From Alteribacter aurantiacus DSM 18675 (GTDB lineage: Bacteria; Bacillota; Bacilli; Bacillales; Salisediminibacteriaceae), in assembly GCF_000429705.1 (NCBI RefSeq), contig NZ_KE386942.1, forward strand, positions 203,241 through 267,240: DNA of 64,000 bases. Direction: 5' to 3'. Position numbers and translations under genes: made by a program. The notes under the pieces were generated by a model. It searched no databases, had not been told where the DNA came from, and saw only the letters and a list, made by a program, of their open reading frames with translations. Shown here piece by piece: positions 1 to 8,485 of this stretch (position 1 is the stretch's first letter; each line of letters starts with the position of its first letter).

Positions 1-25
1 CTTTTTGGATTCTTAAAAAAGGTTA

Positions 26-53
26 ACCGCCCATGCCTATCTTGCATAGAATA
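26..53 (+). promoter_or_regulatory. SigK-type promoter
   Basis: An AC at 26-27 is followed after 17 nt by CATAGAATA at 45-53, which fits the mother-cell sigma-K -10 consensus CATANNNTA. The expected start is near 61, just ahead of the AAGGAAGGAGG ribosome binding site of the gene at 79. Expression late in the mother cell fits a spore-surface product. Inferred from consensus only. Confidence 0.6.
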
Positions 54-78
54 CGATGTAAGGAAGGAGGAGAACCCT

Positions 79-930
79 TTGAATCTTATTAAATGCAAAG
101 AACAGCACTGTTTGATTACAACCAAAGTATATGATTGGATATATAAATTAGAGTCGTTTTCATGCGATCCTTTAAAGGTGAACCTTCCTTGTTATTCAGA
201 ACCTAAGCGTTGCATTGAAGGTGACCTCTTTAATGAGCAGATGTTGCTATGGAGAAAAGGCGCACCTTCCATGACTGCATTTGGAACGATTTCCATTTCT
301 GTTAATCAACAAAGCAGCCCACTTGAAATTCATATTAACGGAGAACTTGTACATACGTTAGACGCAGGCGATTGCCACTCGTTTACGTATGATCAGATTA
401 ATGACATCATCGTAAAAACAAGCGGAATCTCTTCATTTCAAGCAACCCTACAAGTCCATTACCAACATAAATTGTCAGAAGATGACAATCTCAAGCTTAC
501 TTGCGAACTTTTCCATTTAGAATGTACAGAAGTAACAAAGTCCAACCTGCGAAAGGACGTTGTTATTTACAAAGAAGGGAAACCAATCACTTTACAAAAG
601 GTGATCCTACAAAAAAGCGGATGTTTTTCATTATGTTTATATAAACATAAACAACTTATATGGAAAACTGTGGTTCCTTTTTGCTTTTTAGAAACTGTTT
701 ATTTGTGTGCACCACCAACAACAGATGTCGATTGCACCATTGTCACGGCAGAATGTGACCCACATATTGTCTTTGTCAATGGGAAGCCGTGCATTCAAGT
801 CCAACTCACTTTTTGCCAAAACATCTTAGTAACAGGTGAGATCGTAGTCAGTACAAAAGGAACTCCATGTGAGCCACGAAAACACATCACACTAGACAAA
901 GCTCCCTGCCCTGTCTACCAGCTCTTCTAG
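79..930 (+). CDS. Spore coat/appendage protein, DUF3992-like plus C-terminal coat domain
   Basis: 283 residues from a TTG start with a strong AAGGAAGGAGGAG site. Residues about 7-120 read like the DUF3992 (Ena spore-appendage) fold: a Cys-containing lead, ITTKVYDW, then FGTISISV, an INGE turn, a DAGDCHSFTYDQI segment and a closing strand. The second half (about 145-275) resembles the C-terminal part of BMQ_0737-type spore coat morphogenetic proteins (VYLCAPP, CQNILVTGE and a final C-x-PR). Many Cys residues suggest disulfide cross-linking. There is no signal peptide, as expected for a mother-cell coat protein. Faces an Ena-like gene on the other strand. The family call is from motif recall, not a search. 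Confidence 0.55.
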   Translation: MNLIKCKEQHCLITTKVYDWIYKLESFSCDPLKVNLPCYSEPKRCIEGDLFNEQMLLWRKGAPSMTAFGTISISVNQQSSPLEIHINGELVHTLDAGDCHSFTYDQINDIIVKTSGISSFQATLQVHYQHKLSEDDNLKLTCELFHLECTEVTKSNLRKDVVIYKEGKPITLQKVILQKSGCFSLCLYKHKQLIWKTVVPFCFLETVYLCAPPTTDVDCTIVTAECDPHIVFVNGKPCIQVQLTFCQNILVTGEIVVSTKGTPCEPRKHITLDKAPCPVYQLF

Positions 931-959
931 AGCTGCGTACACAAGGAGGGAGCTTTTCA
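898..959 (+). terminator. Nested-stem terminator over the stop codon
   Basis: AAAGCTCCCT (898-907) pairs with AGGGAGCTTT (947-956) and is followed by a short T run. Inside it CAGCTCT (919-925) and AGAGCTG (929-935) form a second perfect stem. The TAG stop of the upstream gene (928-930) lies in the inner loop and arm. Confidence 0.5.
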
Positions 960-965
960 CTTTAT

Positions 966-1313
966 TTAAAAACGATAATTAATTGAAAAAGCTACTTTAA
1001 CATCAGACGTAAGTCCTTCTCCTCCACCTTCAGGAGCAACAGAAATGGAATTCAAGTTATCTAATGTAACCGCCTCACTCTCTCCAGGAGCGACTACAAC
1101 TCCCGTAGCCACACCATTGACCACCAAGCTAGCAGAAGGACCTTCTTCTATACCATCATTTTCTATCACAATCGTTCCATTGATTGTAAAAGCGCCATTA
1201 TTCGTCCATACCAATTGTTCTTCTCCACCGGTTTCAATTTCAATATTGAAACAAACCGCATCATTTACACAGCAGTCTTGTTGCTGTCTTCCACAACTCC
1301 CTAACTGAGCCAC
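966..1313 (-). CDS. S-Ena-like endospore appendage subunit (DUF3992)
   Basis: 115 residues from a GTG start at 1313, chosen because an AAAAGGGGGG site lies 6 nt upstream; the longer frame to 1433 would run through the promoter. The N-terminus has Cys 7, then CC at 14-15 and Cys 21 (CC-x5-C), matching the N-terminal connector of Ena subunits that cross-links stacked subunits through disulfides. The rest is a compact beta-sandwich: NGAFTINGTIVI, VVNGVATGVVVAPGES, LDNLNSISV and a terminal SINYRF. Ena fibres decorate Bacillus spores. A SigK-type promoter lies upstream. The neighbour at 1493 may be a tip or surface partner. Confident on family type, not on exact Ena class. Confidence 0.65.
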   Translation of the reverse strand: MAQLGSCGRQQQDCCVNDAVCFNIEIETGGEEQLVWTNNGAFTINGTIVIENDGIEEGPSASLVVNGVATGVVVAPGESEAVTLDNLNSISVAPEGGGEGLTSDVKVAFSINYRF

Positions 1314-1341
1314 AGAAAATCCCCCCTTTTTATCTTCACCA

Positions 1342-1368
1342 TATCCTATGCCCAGTAGGCAAATACGT
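1342..1368 (-). promoter_or_regulatory. SigK-type promoter for the Ena-like gene
   Basis: On the minus strand AC (1368-1367), 16 nt, then CATAGGATA (1350-1342): an exact match to AC-N16-CATANNNTA. It lies 29 nt upstream of the GTG start at 1313. Confidence 0.65.
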
Positions 1369-1454
1369 CTGTGCATCTGCCCACCAATATAGAAATCAAT
1401 TTTAATAACTTCAGGATTTATAGATGAACGCATATATCGTCATGGATAGACAGG

Positions 1455-1463
1455 CATACACTA
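1455..1463 (+). promoter_or_regulatory. Possible SigK -10 element
   Basis: CATACACTA matches CATANNNTA and sits 30 nt before the start at 1493, but no AC is found 16-17 nt upstream, so only the -10 half is supported. Confidence 0.35.
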
Positions 1464-1492
1464 TGAATAATTCATGTAAAGGAGGTATCTCA

Positions 1493-1966
1493 TTGGCCAA
1501 ACTTTCTTCATGTTGCAAATCCACTTGCCCGTCCATACCATTTGTATATGGGGCATTGTATGGAAGTACCGATACCTTCCCAGCAGCTATCTTGAACACC
1601 CCTGTAAACTTCGTTTCGTCAGGCCCATCGATTGGTTTAGTCGCAGATCCTGGCAGTAACGCGATTATTATTGAATCTTTTGGGGTTTATGAAGTGAACT
1701 ACTCGATTACCAACCAAAACACGACCGTAGGAACCGGAACTGGTGTCATTCGGTATAGCATTTACGTTAATGGCGCAGAACTCCTCGCTTCACGGTGTCG
1801 AACGGCTAACCGAAACCAAGACTTTTTCCAAGAGGACACGCTAGCAAAAACCATTCTTACCACTTTAAATGCCTCTGACGTTGTTACATTAAGACCGTCC
1901 TTAATTGAATCTGGTTCACACGCTTATTTCAACCCCACCCTCGTCGTTACAAAGCTTCCTTCATAA
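1493..1966 (+). CDS. Collagen-less BclA-type (TNF-like) exosporium/appendage protein
   Basis: 157 residues from a TTG start with AAAGGAGG 7 nt upstream; an upstream ATG at 1424 lacks a site. After a short lead with SCCKSTC (CC-x3-C, similar to an Ena connector) the protein goes straight into a C1q/TNF-like jelly roll resembling the C-terminal domain of BclA: an FVSSGPSIGLVADPGS segment, FGVYEVNYSI, VIRYSIYVNG, and ASDVVTLRPS followed by a final TLVVTKL strand. BclA forms trimeric hair-like filaments on the exosporium, normally after a G-x-y collagen stretch, which is absent here. Divergent from the Ena-like gene, so it may attach to or cap that fibre. That role is inference. Confidence 0.6.
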   Translation: MAKLSSCCKSTCPSIPFVYGALYGSTDTFPAAILNTPVNFVSSGPSIGLVADPGSNAIIIESFGVYEVNYSITNQNTTVGTGTGVIRYSIYVNGAELLASRCRTANRNQDFFQEDTLAKTILTTLNASDVVTLRPSLIESGSHAYFNPTLVVTKLPS

Positions 1967-1978
1967 AAGGTCATAGAA

Positions 1979-2008
1979 CAAAAAAACACCTGCTTGAGGT
2001 GTTTTTTC
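1979..2008. terminator. Bidirectional terminator
   Basis: AAAACACCT and AGGTGTTTT flank a short loop with A and T runs on both sides, serving the gene ending at 1966 and probably the convergent gene ending at 2047. Confidence 0.75.
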
Positions 2009-2046
2009 ACTTTTCTCTCCTATTTAGTTAAGAAGGTGAACCTTGA

Positions 2047-3318
2047 TTAATAAAACCCAAGCCTAGCCCCTTCTTCGCTCATCCACCCATCCTTGCTCCG
2101 AGCGTTTTCCGCGCGAAGGTCTTGGCAGAGTTCTTCAACATTCACTTTCTCTCCATAATACCAATCTAGAGCAATATTCTTATATAGCTCATTCAATTGC
2201 GCAAAGGTAAAACCATCTGTTGCGTCCACTACGCTACTCAGTTCCTCTTTTGAAAGAAGGTCTCCAAGCTTCTTTTTGACTAAGTATTCGTGGCGCATAG
2301 GAGAAGTTGGCCCTTTCATTTCATAAGCCCGGTCAAAACGACCCGCGCGGTTAATAAGAGCCGGATCAATTTGTTCAGGATAGTTGGTTGTGCCAATGAG
2401 GAAGATACCTTCCTTTGATGTTGCCCCGTCCAGTGTGTTCAAAAACACAGACCTAACCGATTCAGGTAGGGAGTCAATGTCTTCTATCACCAGAACCATC
2501 GGCGCCATTCTTGAAACCTGTGAAAACACCTCTTGAATCGAATAACTGGACGTATACTCGGTAATCTGCCAATAGGCGACAGGAGACGAAATGCTGTTGG
2601 CAATCGACTTCACTAGGGTTGTCTTCCCGTTTCCCGGCTTACCGTACAGGAGTAACCCTCTCTTATATGGAATGTTATATTGTTCAAAAAAAGACCCGTT
2701 CTTTGTAAAAAACTCATCCACGGAGCGAAAAATTTGACGCTTGATTTTATCCTCCATAATCACGTCATCACGGGTTACATAAGAGGTGATCTTCTCTTTT
2801 GTAGGCTCTACACCATGCTCCATATCTGTAAACACGGTCACATAGTTTTTAATATATTCTTTCTTACGCGATTGGACGTAGTCTAGAAAGCGCTGCATAT
2901 CTTCATCACTGTGTGCAAGAATGTAGTGATGAATCATATCACCAAAACCATGCATCACTTGGGCTTGGACAAGGCCAACATTATAATTTGGGTAAAAGAA
3001 AAGTGTGTTAAGGATACTCGGTTTAATCACAAATTGCTGGTGCTTTTCCCGCTCCTCTGTTGCAATAGACTTCGTCGCTACATGGTCTACAATGTGGCAA
3101 ACCGCCCTCACATTCGACTGCTCATCTTGAATGTCTTCCTCCAGCACCTCCCATATTTCTTGGGACATGCCGTCTTCTGAATACATCACATACTCGTTCG
3201 TACCGGAATGCTCCTTTAACGCCTCTTTGCATTGGGCAATAAGATAATTAAGGGCATGTTGATCGGACATGTTCATCTGACTTGTTTTTTCAGCGGATAA
3301 CAATGTTTGACGTTTCAT
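2047..3318 (-). CDS. AAA+ family ATPase
   Basis: 423 residues, ATG with AAGGAGCAGAGGAA upstream. The C-terminal half is a single AAA module: Walker A GKPGNGKT (226-233), Walker B LVIED (276-280), sensor GTTN (309-312) and an arginine-finger region NRAGRFDR (323-330), followed by the small helical lid. The first about 200 residues are helical with no recognised domain and probably select the substrate. The layout resembles stand-alone Bacillus AAA proteins of the FtsH/SpoVK/CDC48 group with no protease domain. Followed by a small gene of unknown role on the same strand. Substrate unknown. Confidence 0.8.
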   Translation of the reverse strand: MKRQTLLSAEKTSQMNMSDQHALNYLIAQCKEALKEHSGTNEYVMYSEDGMSQEIWEVLEEDIQDEQSNVRAVCHIVDHVATKSIATEEREKHQQFVIKPSILNTLFFYPNYNVGLVQAQVMHGFGDMIHHYILAHSDEDMQRFLDYVQSRKKEYIKNYVTVFTDMEHGVEPTKEKITSYVTRDDVIMEDKIKRQIFRSVDEFFTKNGSFFEQYNIPYKRGLLLYGKPGNGKTTLVKSIANSISSPVAYWQITEYTSSYSIQEVFSQVSRMAPMVLVIEDIDSLPESVRSVFLNTLDGATSKEGIFLIGTTNYPEQIDPALINRAGRFDRAYEMKGPTSPMRHEYLVKKKLGDLLSKEELSSVVDATDGFTFAQLNELYKNIALDWYYGEKVNVEELCQDLRAENARSKDGWMSEEGARLGFY

Positions 3319-3391
3319 TTCCTCTGCTCCTTGAGAACTCGAGATTAGTAGATACGTATCGATTATATACTAAACATGTCATTATTATCCA

Positions 3392-3607
3392 TCACGAACG
3401 ATTTCTTTCATACACAGATGCTACCTCATAACCAAATCCTTCATCAATCGCCCCCTGTATATCTACACGGTTTCCTTCATGATCACGAATCGTTGCCCCG
3501 TGCTTTACAACAGAATAATAGAACTTCTCGTCTGCTTTTAATAGAGCATGCTTCAGCTTTGCCCCGTAAAACAGCTCTACTTCAATGCCATTTACACTTA
3601 CTTTCAC
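3392..3607 (-). CDS. Small conserved-looking protein of unknown function
   Basis: 71 residues. The GTG start at 3607 was chosen for the GGGGGG site 8 nt upstream; the longer frame would run into the repeat element. The sequence is soluble and charged, beginning VKVSVNGIEVELFYGAKLKH and ending in a GFGYEVASV segment. It alternates strands and helices and contains ATIRDHEGNRVD. No family is recognised with certainty. It lies 73 nt upstream of the AAA ATPase on the same strand and could be co-transcribed. Confidence 0.6.
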   Translation of the reverse strand: MKVSVNGIEVELFYGAKLKHALLKADEKFYYSVVKHGATIRDHEGNRVDIQGAIDEGFGYEVASVYERNRS

Positions 3608-3631
3608 CTTATATTCCCCCCCATAAAAAAA

Positions 3632-3868
3632 AAGAGGTTGGGACAGAAAAGTATTATAATGAAATCCGAACAAACCATATGCGGTGCAAGTAAGCCGCTA
3701 CTGAAATATACTACGCTTTCCGCGGAAAGCGGCTGAGCCTCCTCGGGCTTTGCCCTGCGGGGTCTCAACTTCGCTTTTCATCCCGCAGGAGTCTTCGTAT
3801 ATTTCATCCGCTATGTTAACGTTTTGTTCGTCATTTCAGCTAAACACTTTTTTTGTCCATGCCTCTTC
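3632..3868. mobile_element. MITE-like interspersed repeat with terminal inverted repeats
   Basis: About 237 bp bounded by AAGAGGTTGGGACAGAAAAG at the left and, as reverse complement at the right end, AAGAGGCATGGACAAAAAAAG. Inside are several palindromes (TTTCCGCGGAAA, CCCTGCGGGG) and paired words near the centre and right: ATATACTACGC..., CCCGCAGGAGTCTTCGTATA. I recall very similar GC-rich sequences scattered between genes in many Bacillaceae. No coding capacity. Confidence 0.6.
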
Positions 3869-3881
3869 TTGTTTGATTTAA

Positions 3882-5519
3882 TTAAAACGGGCGTCCTGGG
3901 TTTTCGGGCTTCCCTGCAAAATCAGGCTTCCCAGGTTGACCGGCGTGGTCAGGTTTTCCTGGTTTGTCTGGCTTACCTGGTTTACCCGGCTTTCCTGGAT
4001 CTGGAGTTGTTTCTTCGTCTTCTTCATACAATTCAATGCTGATTCTTCCTTCAGAGGTATAGTCAATCGCTTCCCCTTGTGAAGTGAACGCTTCAGCCCA
4101 GTCAAGCATGGCGTTCGTCATAAATCCGGCACCCGGACGGATAACATTTCCTTCAAAGCTATAACCACTTCCACCAGTACCAAGGAAGTCAGGAATCGCT
4201 AAAACATAAGTCTCGTCGTAGTCGATTGGCTCACCGGCTACTTCCATTTCAATATCAACAAGGTTTCCTTCTTCATCTGTTAACACCGTATAGTGAAGAC
4301 CTGATGTTTGAAGATCGATTTGGTTGCTTCTATTATAAGAATATTCGAGAACATCCTTGATCGCAGCACCTGTCATTTCAATTTCCATGACTTCGTTCGC
4401 AAATGGCTCAACGATATAGATGTCTCCTGCAGTAATGTCTCCAGGCTCGATGTTCGCACGAATACCACCGTTGTTTGTTAAAGCAATATCAGCGTCGATA
4501 TACTCACGCATAGCATCTGTCCAAAAATTTCCGAGTGGTGCGTCCACTTCATAACGCTCATCACGGCTAAGTCCTGTATTGGTATATCCAATCACTTTCG
4601 AAAGGAGCTCGTCCATTTCTTCGTTGTATGCGTCAATCATCTCTTGAATGTGAGGAACTGTTTCCGTTAGCTCACTCACATCTTGCAAGTGACCATCAAC
4701 CGTGACCACGTCTTTTGTTTCACGGTCAATCTCAAGGGTTACATTTCCTAAATACCGGTTGTTCGATCCTGCTTGGGCGATTGGCGTTCCAGCTACAACG
4801 CTCGGCTCTTCCAACACCGTGTGGGAGTGACCGCCAACAATCAAGTCAAAGTGATCTGGGAACGCTTCTGCTATTTGCTGATCGGCACCATATCCGATGT
4901 GCGTTAAGCCAATCAATACATCCACTTCATCTTTTAAGTATTCATACTCTTTAATGGTGTCTTCATAATCGTGAAACTCTAACCCAACAATTCCTGCTGG
5001 AGCAGTAGCCGGTGGGTTTTGTGTTAGAGCTAAAATACCGACAGTAAAGTCTCCCATGTCTTCAATGATATACGGATCGGGCTGCTCAATTGGGAATTCC
5101 GGATCCACTACTTCCATGTTTGCACTCAACCATGGGAAGTTTGAGAGCGCTTCGTTGTTGATAAATGCCTCTTGACCATAGTCAAACTCGTGGTTCCCAA
5201 TGACCATTGCATCAACGTTCATTTCATTTAAAATATTGACAAGGGGCTCTCCTTCTTGTAAATCAACAACCGGGTTCCCACTGAAAATATCCCCTGCGTC
5301 TAAGTAAAGAGAATGCTCTGCTGCTTCTCGTTCTGCGTTAATGTAAGCCGCAGATTTCCCAAGGTCATCAATCGTCGAATGAATGTCATTCGTATGTAAG
5401 ATTTTTAACTCATGATTTCCTTCCTCTGCCTGAACCTCTCCACTTTGCATTGAGAGAAACGGCGACATCAACAAGCCCCCAACGAGAGCCGTTGCCAACA
5501 TACGTTTTTTCTTTCCCAT
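3882..5519 (-). CDS. Secreted 5'-nucleotidase family metallophosphatase with Pro/Gly-rich tail
   Basis: 545 residues. A signal peptide (about 1-31, basic start, hydrophobic core, cut near VQA-EEG) precedes a calcineurin-like phosphoesterase domain with metal ligands D45 and H47 (TNDIH), D74/D77 (LDAGD), GNHEFD (108-113), a THIGYG His and GGHSHT. The 5'-nucleotidase C-terminal domain follows (about 295-465: NNGGIRANI, FANEV, GTGGSGYSFEG). The last about 40 residues repeat G-K-P-x and include HAGQPG. UshA/YfkN-type enzymes hydrolyse extracellular nucleotides for phosphate and nucleoside uptake. There is no LPXTG, so the tail may bind wall polymers or act as a spacer. Next gene upstream is a related enzyme. 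Confidence 0.85.
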   Translation of the reverse strand: MGKKKRMLATALVGGLLMSPFLSMQSGEVQAEEGNHELKILHTNDIHSTIDDLGKSAAYINAEREAAEHSLYLDAGDIFSGNPVVDLQEGEPLVNILNEMNVDAMVIGNHEFDYGQEAFINNEALSNFPWLSANMEVVDPEFPIEQPDPYIIEDMGDFTVGILALTQNPPATAPAGIVGLEFHDYEDTIKEYEYLKDEVDVLIGLTHIGYGADQQIAEAFPDHFDLIVGGHSHTVLEEPSVVAGTPIAQAGSNNRYLGNVTLEIDRETKDVVTVDGHLQDVSELTETVPHIQEMIDAYNEEMDELLSKVIGYTNTGLSRDERYEVDAPLGNFWTDAMREYIDADIALTNNGGIRANIEPGDITAGDIYIVEPFANEVMEIEMTGAAIKDVLEYSYNRSNQIDLQTSGLHYTVLTDEEGNLVDIEMEVAGEPIDYDETYVLAIPDFLGTGGSGYSFEGNVIRPGAGFMTNAMLDWAEAFTSQGEAIDYTSEGRISIELYEEDEETTPDPGKPGKPGKPDKPGKPDHAGQPGKPDFAGKPENPGRPF

Positions 5520-5798
5520 TCCATCTGCCTCCTGTGTAAGTAAAATAATGATATTCTCTTAACCTGAATATCTACTGACTACTATACTGGAAAAATATGA
5601 ACCTACCGTTTTCCTAACGTTAAGAATCTTTACAATCATGTTTCACAAATGAGGATAAAAGAAGCAGGTCAAAATACCTTTATTTTTTTGCTATCTAAAC
5701 ATACTTTTTTTGTAGAAAGAGGCAAGGAGCATTGGGCCCCCTGCCTTCTACTTCCCAGTCACTCTAAAAGTTAAAGATCGGACTTTTTCAGTTACTTC

Positions 5799-7796
5799 TT
5801 AGTTCTTTGCATGTGGTGGTGGACCTGGTTGTCCTGCATGTGGAGGAGGTCCCGGTTGTCCTGCGTGAGGCGGACGGTTACCTGGACGATCGTCCTCTTC
5901 TTCCTCGTCACTGTCATCCTCTTGTGCAGAAGGATGGATTTGGAAAAGACCAGTCGTATCATTTACAGATTCAACGAATGAAACAAATGACGTCGCATCC
6001 GCTAACGTTTCACCTGCCATGTCACTTTCAAACACGACCTCAGCATTCGTTTCAAATGGAACGAGAGACCAGTTGTTTGTAACTTCTACTTCTAATGGAC
6101 CATCGTGATCACGAATGTAGTCGATAATCACTTCACGGTTTTCATCTGTAGAAGCAAGTACCGTTTCAACGCCTTCAATGTGGGCTCCCCCACCACCGGC
6201 ACGGTAGTTGTTTGTTGCGACTAAGAACTCGTCTTCTTCTGTTACGTCTTCACCTTCATACGTAAGGCCAAAGATTCTCTCACCAACAGGTTGCGTCACA
6301 TCAATTTGATAGTCCACACCTTCAATTGTGTCGAAGTCAAAGCTTGCAAAGTCCGTATTCACAACAAACTGCCTTTCATCAGATTCAGGATCAATCTGCA
6401 AGAAGTTCTCTGCAGAGCGCTCAAGCCAGTTGTGAAGCTCTGTTCCGTTCACTTTCACTACATGAAGGGTATTTGGATACACATAAATGTCGTTCACGTC
6501 ACGAATGGCAATGTTACCTTCCGTTACATTTGTGTACGCCCCTCCACGTCCGGCACGGAATGGAGCAGCGGCGCTAAGCATCGCCATATCTTCATATTCA
6601 GTACCTGCAAAGTTCTGTTCCATATAATCAAGCTGTGCATCATTTACAAGTTGTACCACCTCGTTATCCATCACACGAGAGAAGTACGTGTTCAAGTCTG
6701 TAGACGTTTCTCCAACAGGGCTGTTTACATATTCAATAGTAGCTTCATGTGTTTCTTGTACGAGTTCTACCATTTCAGGATGTGGCTCGTAGTCAGCCGT
6801 TTCACGAGATTCACTTGCAAAACCAGCAACTTCCCACGCCTCTCCGGTATGTCTAAGATCAAACTCGATCACACCAAGGTGACTTCCCCATGCACCAGGC
6901 ATGACCGTTGGTAGACCGTTCACCGTACCATTTTCAGCGTCGATGCCATCAATATCAGCGTACGCATCTGTTCCAGGGAATACATTGTGCTGGTGACCTA
7001 GGATCATCGCGTCAATGCCTTCCACTTGAGACAGCTGATACGCAGCGTTTTCACTCGCATCATCAGCTGGGTTAATACCAGAGTGAGCAACGGCAACTAC
7101 AATGTCTGCTCCCTCTTCTTTCAACTCAGGAACATAAGTCTCCGCTGATTCAACAATCTCGTTCACATACACGTTACCATCAAGGTGAACGCGATCCCAT
7201 GTCATAATTTGTGGTGGAACAAACCCAATGACACCAACGTTTAATGTTTCACCATTAATGTCTTTTTCAATGATCGTATAAGGGTCGTAGCGAAGTTCAT
7301 CAGTTTCTGCATCATATACGTTAGCACTCAACCATGGAAAGTCGGCTTTTCCGATCGTTTCTTCCATATAATCAAGGCCGAAGTTGAACTCATGGTTTCC
7401 CAGAGTCGCAGCGTCATAGCCCATCAGATTCATAGCATCCATAATCACATGGTCCTCATCGGCACCAACAGGATCCACTAGAGCAAGCATATCTCCAAAA
7501 ATACTTCCTTGAATCGTATCACCGTTGTCTAATAGAACGGTATGTTCGTTTTCACTGCGGATCTCGTCCACAAGCGTATGTACTTTCGTTAAACCGTACG
7601 TATCATCAACTGTATCGTTCATGTAATCATACGGCATCATGTTAGCATGGATATCGGTTGTCCCCATAATCACAAGCTTTTCTGTGTCTTCTGTTGTATT
7701 CGCTTCGTCTGCTTGAGCGGACGGTGTAACAGCTGACATCATAAGGCCTGTCATCAGACCACCTAATACCCATTTGTTCTTAGCCAATTTCTTCAC
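5799..7796 (-). CDS. Secreted 2',3'-cyclic-nucleotide 2'-phosphodiesterase/3'-nucleotidase
   Basis: 665 residues from a GTG start with GGGGGTAGGG upstream. Signal peptide about 1-29 (cut after AQA). Metallophosphatase domain with TTDIH (46-50), LLDNGD, GNHEFNFG, VAVAHSG and LGHQHNV; the C-terminal nucleotidase domain carries APFRAGRGGAY and NNYRAGGGGAH. This matches the CpdB branch rather than UshA. An acidic Asp/Glu stretch and a repeated HAGQPGPPP tail end the protein, echoing the HAGQPG in the neighbour's tail. Both enzymes would release phosphate and nucleosides outside the cell. A cre-like site just upstream suggests CcpA control. Confidence 0.85.
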   Translation of the reverse strand: MKKLAKNKWVLGGLMTGLMMSAVTPSAQADEANTTEDTEKLVIMGTTDIHANMMPYDYMNDTVDDTYGLTKVHTLVDEIRSENEHTVLLDNGDTIQGSIFGDMLALVDPVGADEDHVIMDAMNLMGYDAATLGNHEFNFGLDYMEETIGKADFPWLSANVYDAETDELRYDPYTIIEKDINGETLNVGVIGFVPPQIMTWDRVHLDGNVYVNEIVESAETYVPELKEEGADIVVAVAHSGINPADDASENAAYQLSQVEGIDAMILGHQHNVFPGTDAYADIDGIDAENGTVNGLPTVMPGAWGSHLGVIEFDLRHTGEAWEVAGFASESRETADYEPHPEMVELVQETHEATIEYVNSPVGETSTDLNTYFSRVMDNEVVQLVNDAQLDYMEQNFAGTEYEDMAMLSAAAPFRAGRGGAYTNVTEGNIAIRDVNDIYVYPNTLHVVKVNGTELHNWLERSAENFLQIDPESDERQFVVNTDFASFDFDTIEGVDYQIDVTQPVGERIFGLTYEGEDVTEEDEFLVATNNYRAGGGGAHIEGVETVLASTDENREVIIDYIRDHDGPLEVEVTNNWSLVPFETNAEVVFESDMAGETLADATSFVSFVESVNDTTGLFQIHPSAQEDDSDEEEEDDRPGNRPPHAGQPGPPPHAGQPGPPPHAKN

Positions 7797-7821
7797 GTTC
7801 CCTACCCCCTAAGATGTAATA

Positions 7822-7835
7822 TGTAATCGGTTACA
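7822..7835. promoter_or_regulatory. cre-like operator (CcpA)
   Basis: TGTAATCGGTTACA fits the B. subtilis cre consensus TGWAANCGNTNWCA at every position and is nearly palindromic. It is 26 bp upstream of the phosphodiesterase start, a position suited to catabolite repression. Confidence 0.55.
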
Positions 7836-8321
7836 ATGATACCAACCCTTTCTACTAAATAGAAGGTCAGACGTCTTATTCCCTACTTTCCACTCACAAA
7901 TTGTCACAGTCGTAAAGAATATCCAACCTTTGGTCAGGGGTCTTTTGTTCATATTTCATTCATAATTATGGAAAAAGGTAAATTAAGTAATCCTTTAGCT
8001 CAGTGACCATTCTTGAAGAACACATGGTTGATATCCTGCTAAAAACATCCGTCCATTAGGAGAATTCTTGATGATCACTTACACGAATATAAATCTAATC
8101 ACTTTCCAAAAACAGTTTGCCGCATAAGAGGCCTGTCATGATAAGTTGACTATCGCACACGATTGCTTTACTAAATTATAATAGCTAGGCATGCTGGGCA
8201 AATAGTTTTTATTAGGAAATGTATGAAGGAATGGAACGATTCTCCGGCATACTGATGGTAAAAAGAGACCATCTCTTTTTATTTTATTAAAACTAACAGG
8301 TAGTGTTAGAAAAACCAACAT
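7836..8321. other. Gene-free stretch
   Basis: AT-rich DNA with no reading frame that has a ribosome binding site and protein-like composition. A small AAAAAGAG/CTCTTTTT hairpin at about 8264-8284 is the only visible structure. It probably carries the promoter of the phosphodiesterase gene. Confidence 0.5.
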
Positions 8322-8322
8322 A

Positions 8323-8357
8323 AAAAAGACCCGAAGACGAATTCTTCGGGTCTTTTG
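8323..8357 (-). terminator. Terminator hairpin
   Basis: AAAGACCCGAAGA and TCTTCGGGTCTTT form a long perfect stem with A/T runs on both sides. It is 129 nt past the stop of the gene at 8486. Confidence 0.65.
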
Positions 8358-8485
8358 AAAATAGGAATAATACTGCGATTTTAGCTGTGAAAGATGTGGA
8401 AATTTGTTCGTGTTTTAACTTCAAATAAGTCCGTTAACAAATCGGTAAGGTCTCTTATCTTCGGCTGAATCGCTTCTCACACATT

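Noticed and set aside
5700..5762. Hairpin GTAGAA...TTCTAC as terminator of the phosphodiesterase gene
   Set aside because: On the strand of that gene the stem is followed by A residues, not T, so it would not terminate; other pairing was not convincing.
6291..6914. Plus-strand frame of 207 codons inside the phosphodiesterase gene
   Set aside because: Antisense to a clear family member, without ribosome site or protein-like composition.
8136..8321. Minus-strand frame of 61 codons
   Set aside because: No ribosome site, and composition like the surrounding AT-rich gap.
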